A stretch of 64,000 bases of DNA from Flavonifractor sp. An112 (GCF_002161085.1 NZ_NFLU01000007.1:1-64000); one strand, 5' to 3'. Shown: positions 9,271-17,038, counted from the first letter of the stretch. Notes: generated by a model from the letters alone, not told the origin. A program made the numbers and translations.

Positions 9271-9825
9271 ATGCCCCAATGGCTGCTGCCGATAGACGGC
9301 GGTATTCTGCTCTGGATCCAGAACTTCCTGCGCTGTGCCGTGCTGGACCCGATCATGATCATTTATACCCAGATGGGTGACGCTGGCATCCTGTGGATTG
9401 TGCTTTCTGTGGTGCTGATCTGTATTCCCAGGACCCGTAAAGCGGGTTTTGTCAGCTTGATAGCCATGCTGCTGGGCCTGCTATGTACCAATGTGGTGCT
9501 CAAGCATTTGGTGGGCCGTACCCGGCCCTGGCTGATGGTAGAAGGGCTGATTCCGTTGGTAGCAGAGAACGACCCCAATTCCTTTCCTTCGGGCCACACC
9601 TGCGCAGCCTTTGCGGCGGCCTCTGCCTGGTGCCGCACCCTGCCCCGGCGGTGGATGAAGATCGTCGCCGTGGTGATGGCGGCTCTGATGGGGTTCTCCC
9701 GGCTTTATGTGGGAGTTCACTTCCCTACAGACGTGTTGGCCGGTATGGTGGTTGGTCTGCTGTGCGGCTGGCTGGCCTGGCTCATCTGGAAGCGGCTGGC
9801 CGCCTGGCGGAGTTGGGAGGCATAA
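9271..9825 (+). CDS. PAP2-family membrane phosphatase
   Basis: A 184-residue integral membrane phosphatase of the PAP2 family. All three signature motifs are present: KHLVGRTRP (K-x6-RP), PSGHT, and SRLYVGVHFPTD with the catalytic histidine and supporting aspartate. About five membrane helices can be traced. Such enzymes remove phosphates from undecaprenyl pyrophosphate or phosphatidyl lipids; which one is acted on here is unknown. AGGAGG lies eight bases before the ATG. The next gene begins three bases after its stop. Confidence 0.9.
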   Translation: MPQWLLPIDGGILLWIQNFLRCAVLDPIMIIYTQMGDAGILWIVLSVVLICIPRTRKAGFVSLIAMLLGLLCTNVVLKHLVGRTRPWLMVEGLIPLVAENDPNSFPSGHTCAAFAAASAWCRTLPRRWMKIVAVVMAALMGFSRLYVGVHFPTDVLAGMVVGLLCGWLAWLIWKRLAAWRSWEA

Positions 9826-9827
9826 CC

Positions 9828-10373
9828 ATGCGGGCGGAAGAGATGCAGACCACTCTGCGGAATGGAAGCCGGTGTCTGCTTCGCAGTCCCCGCCCGGAGG
9901 ACGGGGAAGCGGTGCTGCGCCATCTGCGCCGGGTGGCAGCAGAGAGCCCTTTTACCGCTTTTCTGCCGGAGGAGATCAGCAATACCCTGCGGGAGGAGCA
10001 GGCCTTTCTCAAGCGGCAGCTGGCCAGCCCGGGCAGACTGATGCTGGCCGGATTTGTGGAGGGCAGGTTGATTGGGCTGGGGGGCGTGGGCCCTGCGGCA
10101 GCCAACCGAAAATGCGGTCACCGGGCTGAATTGGGATTATCTGTCCGCTGCCGCTGGTGGGGGCAGGGCCTGGGCCGGATGCTGATGGATGGACTGTGCC
10201 GGGAAGCCAGGCATATGGGCTATGCCCGCATGGAGCTGTCAGTGATGGAAGACAATGTCCGGGCGGTGGCCCTCTATGAGAACTGTGGGTTTGAGCGTTT
10301 TGGCCTGCTGCCCGATGCCTACCGTACAGAGGGAGACAGTCAGGCCGCCATTTTGATGAGCAAGGTATTATAA
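9828..10373 (+). CDS. GNAT-family N-acetyltransferase
   Basis: A 181-residue GNAT acetyltransferase. The acetyl-CoA pyrophosphate-binding loop appears as RWWGQGLGRMLMDG near residue 107, preceded by a strand AELGLSV and followed by MELSVMEDNVRAVALYENCGFE, which is typical of motif B. The acceptor is unknown; the general layout resembles RimJ/L-like and small-molecule acetyltransferases. GGGAGG lies seven bases before the ATG at 9828, and only two bases separate it from the PAP2 stop codon, so it is co-transcribed with that gene. Confidence 0.87.
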   Translation: MRAEEMQTTLRNGSRCLLRSPRPEDGEAVLRHLRRVAAESPFTAFLPEEISNTLREEQAFLKRQLASPGRLMLAGFVEGRLIGLGGVGPAAANRKCGHRAELGLSVRCRWWGQGLGRMLMDGLCREARHMGYARMELSVMEDNVRAVALYENCGFERFGLLPDAYRTEGDSQAAILMSKVL

Positions 10374-10411
10374 AATGGACGCCAGTCCCTATGGGACCGG
10401 CGTCCATTTTA
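10371..10411. terminator. Bidirectional terminator
   Basis: A 19-position stem with one mismatch (10371-10389 with 10393-10411, loop TAT) is flanked by AAAA and TTTT. It serves convergent genes: the acetyltransferase from the left and the F420-ligase-like gene from the right. It overlaps the acetyltransferase stop codon. Confidence 0.85.
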
Positions 10412-10418
10412 TATGTGC

Positions 10419-11612
10419 TTATTCGGTGGTGTAGTTGTCGAAATAGCCCTGGATGTAGACAATGGGGGTGCCCTTGTCGCCGGAGCCGGAGGTCAGATCG
10501 CACAGAGAGCCGATCAGATCGGTCAGGCGGCGGGGGGTGGTGCCCTGAGCAGCCATCTTACCCACCAAGGAGCCGTCCTTCTTCTTGATCTCGCCCTTAA
10601 TGGCCTCGCGCAGAGCCTCGCCGGACAGAGCGGCAAAGTCATTGTCAGCCAGGTACTTCAACTTCAGCTCGTTGGGGGTGCCTTCCAGACCGGCGGTGTA
10701 AGCGGGGGAGACCACCGGGTCGGCCAGCTCCCAGATCTTGCCCACGGGGTCTTTGAAGGCGCCGTCGCCGTAGACCATGACTTCAACGTGCTTGCCGGTA
10801 GCCTTCAGAAGCCGGGCCTGGATTTCCTCCACCAGATCCTGGCAGGGACGGGGGAAGAGCTTCACCTTGTCCTCGGTGGACTTGTTGGAGCCCAGCAGGC
10901 CATAGTTTTCATTGTAGCCGCTGCCGTTGATGGGAGCGGTCATGATCTCATCCAGGCAGAACACCTTCTCGGCGCCGGCGGCAACCAGGCGGCGCTTGGT
11001 GCGGGCGCGGGTGTGGATGTCGCAGGCCAGCACGTTCTTGGTGTAGGCCAGAATAGCCCGGGGATCGTTGGCGAAGATGACCTCCACCTCAGCGCCAGAC
11101 TCACGGATCAGATTGGAATAATAGTCCACATAGTCCACGCCGGTAAAGGGGTGGGTGGTGTAGCCGAACAGCTCGCGGTAGCGCTCCAGAGAGAGCACAT
11201 CCTTGTAGGGGTCCACACCCTTTTCGTCCATCACGTCCTCATCAATAAGGTGATTGCCCACCTCGTCGGAGGGATAGGACAGCATCAGGACCACCTTCTT
11301 GGCGCCCTTGGCGATGCCGCGCAGGCAAATAGCAAAACGGTTGCGGCTGAGGATGGGGAAGATCACGCCAATGGTCTCTCCGCCCAGCTTCGCCTTTACA
11401 TCGGCGGCAATATCGTCTACCGAGGCATAGTTACCCTGGGCGCGGGCCACAATGGCCTCAGTCATGGCGACTACGTCGCGGTCGCGTACGGAGAACGCGC
11501 CATCGTTGACCGCCTCCAGGACAGACCCGGTGACGATCTCGGCCAGGTCATCTCCGCTGCGGATAATGGGGGCGCGGATACCCATGGATACGGTGCCGAC
11601 CATCCGGCTCAT
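10419..11612 (-). CDS. Coenzyme F420-0:L-glutamate ligase-like protein
   Basis: A 397-residue protein resembling the F420 ligase (CofE/FbiB, PF01996) fold: an early GIRAPIIRSGDDLAEIV, DRDVVAMTEAIVARAQG, and later LGSNKSTEDKVKLFP and VMVYGDGAFKDPVGKIWELADP. CofE adds glutamate to F420, but clostridia of this kind are not known to make F420, so the true substrate is probably different. AGGAG lies nine bases before the ATG, with a good promoter upstream. It stands alone between terminators. Assignment to the family is fairly firm; the reaction is not. Confidence 0.75.
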   Translation of the reverse strand: MSRMVGTVSMGIRAPIIRSGDDLAEIVTGSVLEAVNDGAFSVRDRDVVAMTEAIVARAQGNYASVDDIAADVKAKLGGETIGVIFPILSRNRFAICLRGIAKGAKKVVLMLSYPSDEVGNHLIDEDVMDEKGVDPYKDVLSLERYRELFGYTTHPFTGVDYVDYYSNLIRESGAEVEVIFANDPRAILAYTKNVLACDIHTRARTKRRLVAAGAEKVFCLDEIMTAPINGSGYNENYGLLGSNKSTEDKVKLFPRPCQDLVEEIQARLLKATGKHVEVMVYGDGAFKDPVGKIWELADPVVSPAYTAGLEGTPNELKLKYLADNDFAALSGEALREAIKGEIKKKDGSLVGKMAAQGTTPRRLTDLIGSLCDLTSGSGDKGTPIVYIQGYFDNYTTE

Positions 11613-11666
11613 AGAACAACACTCCTACTATAGTTGGATTCGCTGCGGTATTCCCGTAACATTAAA

Positions 11667-11695
11667 ATTATACTATATTTTTTTCTGCTTGTAAA
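11667..11695 (-). promoter_or_regulatory. Promoter of the F420-ligase-like gene
   Basis: Reading leftward, TTTACA (11695-11690) and TATAAT (11672-11667) are separated by 17 bases, a strong SigA-type promoter. The transcript would have a leader of roughly 45 bases before the ATG at 11612. Confidence 0.75.
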
Positions 11696-11719
11696 AGGTT
11701 TTTTCTTTGCAAACGAACT

Positions 11720-12595
11720 TTATTCGACGGATACCCACTGCCGGACCACGTCAAGAAAACGGGCGGTCAGAGGGGAAAGCGGCTTGCCCCGGCGAACGGC
11801 CAGGGTGATGTCCCGATAGCGGGGATGTTCCAGAGGGATGGCGGCGAAATTGCGGCCGGTACCCTGCAGCACCAGTTCCGGTCGGATACTGACACCCAGC
11901 CCCTGCTCCACCATGGCCAGGATGGCAAAGTCGTCGTTGACGGTGTAGCGCAGGTTGGGATGGATGCCCTCCTCCTGGAAGATTTCTCCGATCTCCACAT
12001 CCCGCTCCTCAGGAATCCAGATGAAAGGGTCCTGGGCCAACCGTTCTATGGGATAGAAGGGGGCGTGTGCCAGAGGGTGGTCCGGTGGGAGCACCGCCAT
12101 AAACTGATCCCGGCGCAGGGGAAAGACCTCCAGATCGTCTCCGGCGGGCAGTCCCAGGAAACCACAGTCTGCCTGCCCCTGGCGGATCAGGTCCTCCACC
12201 TCTGCAAACTCCCACTTGCTCAGTAATTCAAAATGGATGCCGGGATAGCGCTGGAGAAAGAGCTTCATAATAGGAGGCAGCCAGTGGATGGATACGCTGG
12301 CGAAGGTGCCCACCCGCAGGGTGCCACGGGTCAAACCGTGGAGATGGGCAGCCTGCTCCTCCAACTCCTTCTGGGCGTTGCACACAGCTCGCAGATATGG
12401 AAGCAGTGACTCACCGGCTGCACTCAGATGCACGCCTCCCCGTCCCCGGACCAGCAGCTCCATGTCCCATTCCTGTTCCAGCGCGGCGATCATCCGACTG
12501 GCCGCCGATTGGGTGTAGCCAAACGCCTCAGCTGCCTTGGTAATTCCACCCAGTTCTACTGTTTTCAGCAGGATCTGATACTTGATCAGGCTCAT
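11720..12595 (-). CDS. LysR-family transcriptional regulator
   Basis: A 291-residue LysR-type regulator. The N-terminal winged helix-turn-helix reads KAAEAFGYTQSAASRMIAAL near residues 17-37, followed by the linker helix and a two-lobed effector domain beginning near TRGTLRVGTFASV. The effector is unknown. The inner ATG (12595) fits the family start better than the ATG at 12604, but neither has a clear ribosome site. It is divergent from a 47-codon gene with a palindrome between them, which is the classic arrangement for a LysR target. The 3' end runs close to the F420-ligase-like promoter. Confidence 0.88.
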   Translation of the reverse strand: MSLIKYQILLKTVELGGITKAAEAFGYTQSAASRMIAALEQEWDMELLVRGRGGVHLSAAGESLLPYLRAVCNAQKELEEQAAHLHGLTRGTLRVGTFASVSIHWLPPIMKLFLQRYPGIHFELLSKWEFAEVEDLIRQGQADCGFLGLPAGDDLEVFPLRRDQFMAVLPPDHPLAHAPFYPIERLAQDPFIWIPEERDVEIGEIFQEEGIHPNLRYTVNDDFAILAMVEQGLGVSIRPELVLQGTGRNFAAIPLEHPRYRDITLAVRRGKPLSPLTARFLDVVRQWVSVE

Positions 12596-12613
12596 ATCGA
12601 TCATTCCGTTTCA

Positions 12614-12628
12614 TCATGAATTTCATGA
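12614..12628. promoter_or_regulatory. Candidate LysR operator
   Basis: TCATGA-ATT-TCATGA is symmetric. It sits between the divergent lysR and small-gene starts, centred near -54 relative to the expected start of the small transcript. That is the usual place for a LysR activation site. The role is inferred from position. Confidence 0.5.
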
Positions 12629-12639
12629 AAAAGATTCGT

Positions 12640-12668
12640 TTGCATCATAGTAAACTCTATTGTATACT
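12640..12668 (+). promoter_or_regulatory. Promoter of the 47-codon gene
   Basis: TTGCAT (12640-12645) and TATACT (12663-12668) are spaced by 17 bases. The transcript would start near 12675, about 40 bases ahead of the ATG of the small gene. Confidence 0.75.
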
Positions 12669-12715
12669 ATAGCCAGAAGGAAGGCAAGAGCGAACGACAG
12701 AAAGGAGCGATTTCC

Positions 12716-12859
12716 ATGAAGAAGAACAACGCAATGGTAATGAATCGGAAGAACAACGGCTATGAGCTGATGGGAAAGGGTATGTCGGTCAACGTCATGC
12801 GCACCTATTGGAAGGGAAGCCCCTGGAAAGCGCTTCGGGACTGCGTCCGCAGCGTATAA
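12716..12859 (+). CDS. Small 47-residue protein divergent from LysR regulator
   Basis: A short gene, not matching any family I recognise. It has a ribosome site AAGGAG nine bases before the ATG, its own promoter upstream and a strong terminator 37 bases downstream, so it is transcribed as a single short mRNA of about 260 bases. The product is basic and methionine-rich: it starts MKKNNAMVMNRKNNGYELM and ends in an aromatic/basic segment, YWKGSPWKALRDCVRSV. There is one cysteine, no signal peptide and no membrane helix. The divergent LysR regulator probably controls it. It could be a functional small protein or a leader for regulated RNA; the isolated layout favours the former. Confidence 0.65.
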   Translation: MKKNNAMVMNRKNNGYELMGKGMSVNVMRTYWKGSPWKALRDCVRSV

Positions 12860-12895
12860 TTTGATCTTTGCTCCGGTTGGGGAGAACCGATAGAA

Positions 12896-12939
12896 GCCCG
12901 GAGGGCCTGCCGAATGGCAGGCCCTCCGGGCGGTTTTTT
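12896..12939 (+). terminator. Strong terminator after the 47-codon gene
   Basis: A perfect 16-base-pair stem (12896-12911 with 12916-12931, loop GAAT) is followed by GGTTTTTTA. It ends the small transcript reading rightward. The T-run is on this side only. Confidence 0.9.
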
Positions 12940-12942
12940 ATA

Positions 12943-14148
12943 TTATGCCCCCAAGTCTGCTGCCTGAGGGAAGGGATAGGTTGTGCTGCCGATGGTAATA
13001 GATTCCACCTGGCTCAGGTCAAAGGCCTGGGCAGGGGTAAAGCGGAAGACATGGATGCCGTCCCGACTAGACCCGGGGTAGGGACTCTCGCCAGATCCCC
13101 AGGTTCCGGCATAGGCGCTGGGAATCTGAGTAATCAGCTCCGAAGTGCCGTCCCGGTAGTTCAGCCGTGCATCTGCCAAAATTTCCTTTACGCTGACCAG
13201 CCAGCTGCCGCCGTATGTGTCCCTGACCAGATAACCCTCCAGCTGCGGGGGCAGCTCTATGTCGGAAAGCTTCTCCAGATCCAGCAGTACCTCCGCACCG
13301 GAGACGGCTGTCCACTCCTCCAGAGTGGGGGTCTGCATCTCCAGTTCAATATAACCTGCGCAGATGGAGATTTGATAGATGGTGCCCTCCTGGGTATATT
13401 CGGAAAATTCCGGCTGGTCGGGCCGCAGACCCCAGGCTTCCTCCATCTGCCGGGTGGTATTGACCACTGTAATGTCTGCCGGGCAGCTGAGGGTCTGGCT
13501 CTCGGTCACCGGTATGATCACCGGGCCGTAAGCAGCGATGGGCTTGAAGTTATGATTGAGGTTCATGCTCACTTCTACCTGTTTCAGCTCAGGATCTTCT
13601 AAAGTCATGGATACCTTGACAAGAGAGGTTTGCGTATCTGGGTCGTAGCTGGCCTGCTCCAGATTAAGGGTGCTGCATCCCTCGAAACCGCCCCGGGGCC
13701 CCCATTCATATTCCGGCGAGTTGTCCGCAAGAACGACACCTGCCTCCTGGGATACCGGAGAAGCCGCAATGTAGGCATACAGTTGGTTCCCGCTGCACAT
13801 GGTTGCCACCAGGGTAGCCTGGGGCTCTGACTGGGTGACAGTCTGGGTGGGAGTATCATATTCTGTCCATTCTTCGATGGGGTCCTCCTTGGATATGCCC
13901 ATATCTGCCCGTGCTGCGTCCCGCAGCGTAAGCACCACCGCAAAGGCGGTGAGGCAGCAGAGGGACGCGATGATTGCCGCCACCAGCAAGCCCCGGGTCA
14001 GGCGGCGGGTTCTTCCTGTTTTATGGTTTTGTTTGAATCGTTTCATCGTCAACTCCTCAATCCTGGCGGGGGAGAGGGGGGTGGTATCAGTTAAGAGAAT
14101 GCTGTCCTCCTGATAGTGGTCCAGCAAATCAAAGATCTCACGTTTCAT
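12943..14148 (-). CDS. Anti-sigma-like single-pass membrane protein
   Basis: A 401-residue protein with a cytoplasmic N terminus of about 50 residues (with the charged helix RIEELTMKRFKQNHKTGRTR), one membrane helix at about 53-75 and a long extracytoplasmic domain of predicted beta structure that I do not recognise. Its ATG overlaps the stop of a sigma-70 region 4 fragment (TGATG), the normal layout of an ECF sigma gene followed by its anti-sigma gene. The identification as anti-sigma is thus mainly from context. Because the sigma gene is truncated, this protein is probably an orphan. Without its promoter and partner it may no longer be expressed. Confidence 0.65.
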   Translation of the reverse strand: MKREIFDLLDHYQEDSILLTDTTPLSPARIEELTMKRFKQNHKTGRTRRLTRGLLVAAIIASLCCLTAFAVVLTLRDAARADMGISKEDPIEEWTEYDTPTQTVTQSEPQATLVATMCSGNQLYAYIAASPVSQEAGVVLADNSPEYEWGPRGGFEGCSTLNLEQASYDPDTQTSLVKVSMTLEDPELKQVEVSMNLNHNFKPIAAYGPVIIPVTESQTLSCPADITVVNTTRQMEEAWGLRPDQPEFSEYTQEGTIYQISICAGYIELEMQTPTLEEWTAVSGAEVLLDLEKLSDIELPPQLEGYLVRDTYGGSWLVSVKEILADARLNYRDGTSELITQIPSAYAGTWGSGESPYPGSSRDGIHVFRFTPAQAFDLSQVESITIGSTTYPFPQAADLGA

Positions 14149-14275
14149 CAGCCTGCTCCCCCTTTCGTCAAAGCTTCCTTGAGTTTCATGCGACCGCGCC
14201 TCAGCTTGGTTTTTATGGTGGATTCGTTCAGGGCCATGTGATCTGAGATCTGCTTGGTAATGTACCTGGGGTGGA
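14148..14275 (-). pseudogene. C-terminal fragment of an ECF sigma factor
   Basis: Reading leftward in frame to the TGA at 14150-14148, the translation gives RYITKQISDHMALNESTIKT then KLRRGRMKLKEALTKGG, a clear sigma region 4 helix-turn-helix. Everything upstream, including region 2, is missing: the open frame continues only into holin-derived sequence and meets a stop about 25 codons earlier. The break lies around 14266-14278. The TGATG overlap with the following anti-sigma-like gene confirms that this was the first gene of a sigma/anti-sigma pair. Confidence 0.8.
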
Positions 14276-14462
14276 ACTGCCTTTCACCTACACGGTACTC
14301 CTCTGTCCACTGGTGTTAGTGTGGTACATCCTTACCGAGGCGGGCAGCATCATAGAGAATGCCGGCGCCCTGGGTGCGAAGATTCCTGGTTTCCTGCGAA
14401 AAGCTATTGAGGCTCTGAATGATAAGGTAGAAAGCGCCGGGGATATAGACAATGATAAATAA
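14271..14462 (+). pseudogene. C-terminal remnant of a phage holin (TcdE-like family)
   Basis: The translation PLVLVWYILTEAGSIIENAG and the following IPGFLRKAIEAL match the C-terminal third of toxin-secretion/phage-lysis holins. A full holin is about 130-150 residues with two or more membrane helices; only about 63 codons remain here. The left end runs straight into the sigma fragment on the opposite strand. No lysin, portal, capsid or integrase gene is nearby, so this is the scar of a lost prophage or of a recombination event. The GTG at 14271 has no ribosome site. Confidence 0.75.
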
Positions 14463-14680
14463 TCTTCGCCGCAGGCAATGTCCGCCGGTCCGGTAGCCAG
14501 GTTTCTGGAGCAGCTGCCACTGATTTTTTACATGATGTGTGATTTGTATGGATATGCAAATCACAAACTGCTCTTTATCGCCTGAAGGCAGAACTTTTGT
14601 AACACCACCTTTAGCACCACCCGGATATGCAAAAACGGGCGTTTTTAAGCATATTGGACGCCGGGTATGGACAAATAAAA
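14463..14680. other. Intergenic remnant between holin fragment and tRNA-Gly
   Basis: No convincing gene is seen in this stretch. It holds two copies of GGATATGCAAA, (around 14551 and 14632), short open frames without ribosome sites, and AT-richer sequence than its surroundings. It lies between the holin remnant and the 3' side of a tRNA gene, so it may be residual phage DNA, but nothing in it can be assigned. Confidence 0.4.
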
Positions 14681-14717
14681 AGCCCTGAAAGCATTGAAAA
14701 ATCAATACTTTCAGGGC
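14676..14717 (-). terminator. Terminator of tRNA-Gly(CCC)
   Basis: The stem GCCCTGAAAG (14682-14691) with CTTTCAGGGC (14708-14717) is followed, reading leftward, by TTTTTATTT. It lies ten bases after the tRNA 3' end. Confidence 0.85.
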
Positions 14718-14726
14718 TTTCTTGCT

Positions 14727-14800
14727 TGGAGCAGGTAAAGGGAATCGAACCCTCATATTCAGCTTGGGAAGCTGACGTTCTGCCACTGAACTATACCTGC
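14727..14800 (-). tRNA. tRNA-Gly (anticodon CCC)
   Basis: On the minus strand a 74-base cloverleaf is complete: acceptor GCAGGTA/TACCTGC, D arm with GTTCAGTGGCAGAAC, anticodon stem TCAGC/GCTGA around TTCCCAA (anticodon CCC), T arm GAGGGTTCGATTCCCTT and an encoded CCA. It stands alone with its own terminator. tRNA 3' ends are common phage integration sites, and a holin remnant lies about 260 bases away. Confidence 0.95.
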
Positions 14801-14993
14801 ATGGGCTTATTGACTTAGGCATTATAGCATATGCCCTTATATTTGGCAAGAATTTTTTTGCGACGGCATTCCTGGCCTTTCGCTATGAGCGCTGAAAAAT
14901 CACAAAAAACCTTGCAATCTATTCCAATCCGTGATATCATTTCTTAAACCAAAGGTATAATAACTGAAAGGGTATGGAAAGGTTGGAAGTACG

Positions 14994-15629
14994 ATGAGCA
15001 AAAAACAGGCATTGACTGAATTCCATCGGGGCTCCATCCTGGCCGCTGCCGAGCGGCTGTTTGCGGAAAAGGGCACCGAAAAGACCACCATGGATGACAT
15101 TGCCCGAGAGGCCGAGTACAGCAAGGCGACTTTGTATGTCTATTTTCAGAGCAAGGAGGAGATCATCAACGCAATCCTCCTCAGTGGGATGGTGTTGCTG
15201 AAGAAGAAGCTGCATGAGGCCATTGAGAGCCACAGTGACTGGTTCCAGGCCTATGACGCGGTGTGCCAGGCGATCGTGCGTTTCTATGATGAAAACCCCA
15301 CTGCCTACGACGCCGCCACTGGTTCTATCCCCCTGTCTCAGGATGGCGACACCCTCCAGAAGGGAATATCCGACATCCTGCGGGTCAGCGATGAGATCGA
15401 GCAGGAACTGGCTGATTTCCTGGTACGGGGTGCAGCGGACGGCGCGGTGCGTTCTCAGCTGCCTCCCGTGGAGACCGTTCTCCTGTTCTGGTCTGCTCTC
15501 TCCGGTATGGTACATACCGCTGAGCAGAGGGAGAATTACATCCAGCGCACCTTGGGCCTGACCCGGGAGGAGTATCTCCAGCACGGCGCCCGGCTGCTGC
15601 TGGCCTCCCTGACCAAAGCGAATATGTAA
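14994..15629 (+). CDS. TetR/AcrR-family transcriptional regulator
   Basis: A 211-residue TetR-type repressor. The helix-turn-helix reads TTMDDIAREAEYSKATLYVYF at about residues 32-51 after the usual ILAAAERLFAEKG helix; the remaining helical domain would bind a ligand that is unknown. A TATAAT -10 element preceded by GG lies about 35 bases upstream of the ATG. The gene is alone, with a bidirectional terminator after it, so its target is not obvious. The convergent neighbour purA is not a likely partner. Confidence 0.9.
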   Translation: MSKKQALTEFHRGSILAAAERLFAEKGTEKTTMDDIAREAEYSKATLYVYFQSKEEIINAILLSGMVLLKKKLHEAIESHSDWFQAYDAVCQAIVRFYDENPTAYDAATGSIPLSQDGDTLQKGISDILRVSDEIEQELADFLVRGAADGAVRSQLPPVETVLLFWSALSGMVHTAEQRENYIQRTLGLTREEYLQHGARLLLASLTKANM

Positions 15630-15645
15630 GTATTGTATACAGTAT

Positions 15646-15684
15646 GAACCCGGTCCGGATTTCCGGACCGGGTTCTCTGTTTTT
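15646..15684. terminator. Bidirectional terminator between tetR and purA
   Basis: A perfect 14-base-pair stem (15646-15659 with 15662-15675) is followed by TCTGTTTTT rightward. The convergent genes on both sides end here. The purA stop codon lies inside the T-run side. Confidence 0.85.
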
Positions 15685-16957
15685 ATCGATAGCAGATCTC
15701 GTGGCGCTTGGGGCCGGTGGAGACGATGGTGATGGGACACTCGATCTCTTTCTCCAGGAAGGTCACATAATCCTTGGCCTGCTGGGGCAGGGCATCAAAG
15801 TCGGTAACGCCCCGGATATCGCACTTCCAGCCGGGCAGAGTGGTATAGACCGGCTTGGCCTGATCCAGCAGAGCGGGTACCGGGAAGTCCCGGGTCACTT
15901 TACCGTTGATCTCGTAACCAGTACATACCTTGATCTCATCCAGATAGCCCAGACAGTCAATGGCGGTGAGAGCCACCTGAGTGGTACCCTGCACCATGCA
16001 ACCGTACCGGGTAGCCACGGCGTCAAACCAGCCCACCCGGCGGGGACGACCGGTGGTAGCGCCGTACTCGCCGGCGTCACCGCCCCGGCGGCGCAGCTCC
16101 TCGGCCTCATCCCCGAAGAGTTCGCTGACGAAAGCGCCGGCGCCCACAGCGGAAGAATAGGCCTTGGTTACAGTCACGATGTCGGAAAATGCCGTGGGAG
16201 GTACTCCGCCGCCCACAGTACCGAAGCCGGCCAGCGTGTGGGAGGAGGTGGTCATGGGGCAGATGCCCAGGTTGGGATCCTTCATGGAGCCCAGCTGACC
16301 CTCCAGCAGCACCTGCTTGCCCTCCTTCAGGGCCTGGTGCACAAAGCTGACCGCGTCGCCCACGTAAGGCTCCAGGATCTTCTTATAGCCCATCAGTTCC
16401 TCAAACAGATCCTTGGGGTCCAGAAGAGGCTTATGATACAGATGCTCCAGAAGAACGTTTTTCAGGGCACAGATATGTTCCAGCTGAGCCTTGAGCCGGT
16501 CCTCATACCACAGATCGGCCACCTGAATACCGATTTTGGCATACTTGTCAGAATAGAAAGGAGCGATACCGGACTTGGTGGAGCCGAAGGCGGCGCCGGC
16601 CAGGCGTTCCTCCTCGCAGCTGTCCAGCAGCACATGGTAGCTCATCAGCAACTGAGTCCGCTGATCCACGATAATGTGGGGGGCAGGTACGCCGCCGTCC
16701 TCCAGATGCTTGAGCTCAGCAGCAAATTTCGTTACATCCAGGGCCACACCATTGCCGATGATGTTGGTGGTGTGGGAGTAGAATACGCCGGAAGGCAGCT
16801 GATGCAGAGCGAATTTACCATAATCGCAGATAATGGTATGGCCTGCGTTGGCGCCTCCCTGGAAGCGGATGACTACATCGGACTTCTCCGCCAACAGATC
16901 GGTGATCTTGCCCTTGCCTTCGTCGCCCCAGTTGGCGCCTACAATTGCTTTCACCAT
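15683..16957 (-). CDS. purA: Adenylosuccinate synthetase PurA
   Basis: PurA uses GTP to condense IMP with aspartate to adenylosuccinate, the first step from IMP to AMP. The 424-residue product has the P-loop GANWGDEGKGK with the catalytic aspartate, RFQGGANAGHTI with the catalytic histidine, the LLEGQLGSMKD-like segment and the late GRPRRVGWFDAVATRYG motif. The start at 16957 has AGGAGG eight bases upstream; an upstream in-frame ATG lacks one. It has its own promoter and is apart from the large pur operon, which lacks it. Confidence 0.95.
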   Translation of the reverse strand: MVKAIVGANWGDEGKGKITDLLAEKSDVVIRFQGGANAGHTIICDYGKFALHQLPSGVFYSHTTNIIGNGVALDVTKFAAELKHLEDGGVPAPHIIVDQRTQLLMSYHVLLDSCEEERLAGAAFGSTKSGIAPFYSDKYAKIGIQVADLWYEDRLKAQLEHICALKNVLLEHLYHKPLLDPKDLFEELMGYKKILEPYVGDAVSFVHQALKEGKQVLLEGQLGSMKDPNLGICPMTTSSHTLAGFGTVGGGVPPTAFSDIVTVTKAYSSAVGAGAFVSELFGDEAEELRRRGGDAGEYGATTGRPRRVGWFDAVATRYGCMVQGTTQVALTAIDCLGYLDEIKVCTGYEINGKVTRDFPVPALLDQAKPVYTTLPGWKCDIRGVTDFDALPQQAKDYVTFLEKEIECPITIVSTGPKRHEICYR

Positions 16958-17038
16958 ATTGGATTCCTCCTGCCGCGGGGATTCGCGCATTGGCCTTTTC
17001 CCGTCGGCAATCCATGGGGATATCATTCCCCACGCGGT

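Noticed and set aside
12943-14800. Intact prophage
   Set aside because: Only a holin tail remains. There is no integrase, terminase, capsid or lysin gene nearby.
14316-14849. Open frame of 177 codons reading across tRNA-Gly
   Set aside because: It passes through the tRNA and its terminator. A short GGAKGGVTKV stretch briefly recalls an integrase tail, but nothing else supports it.
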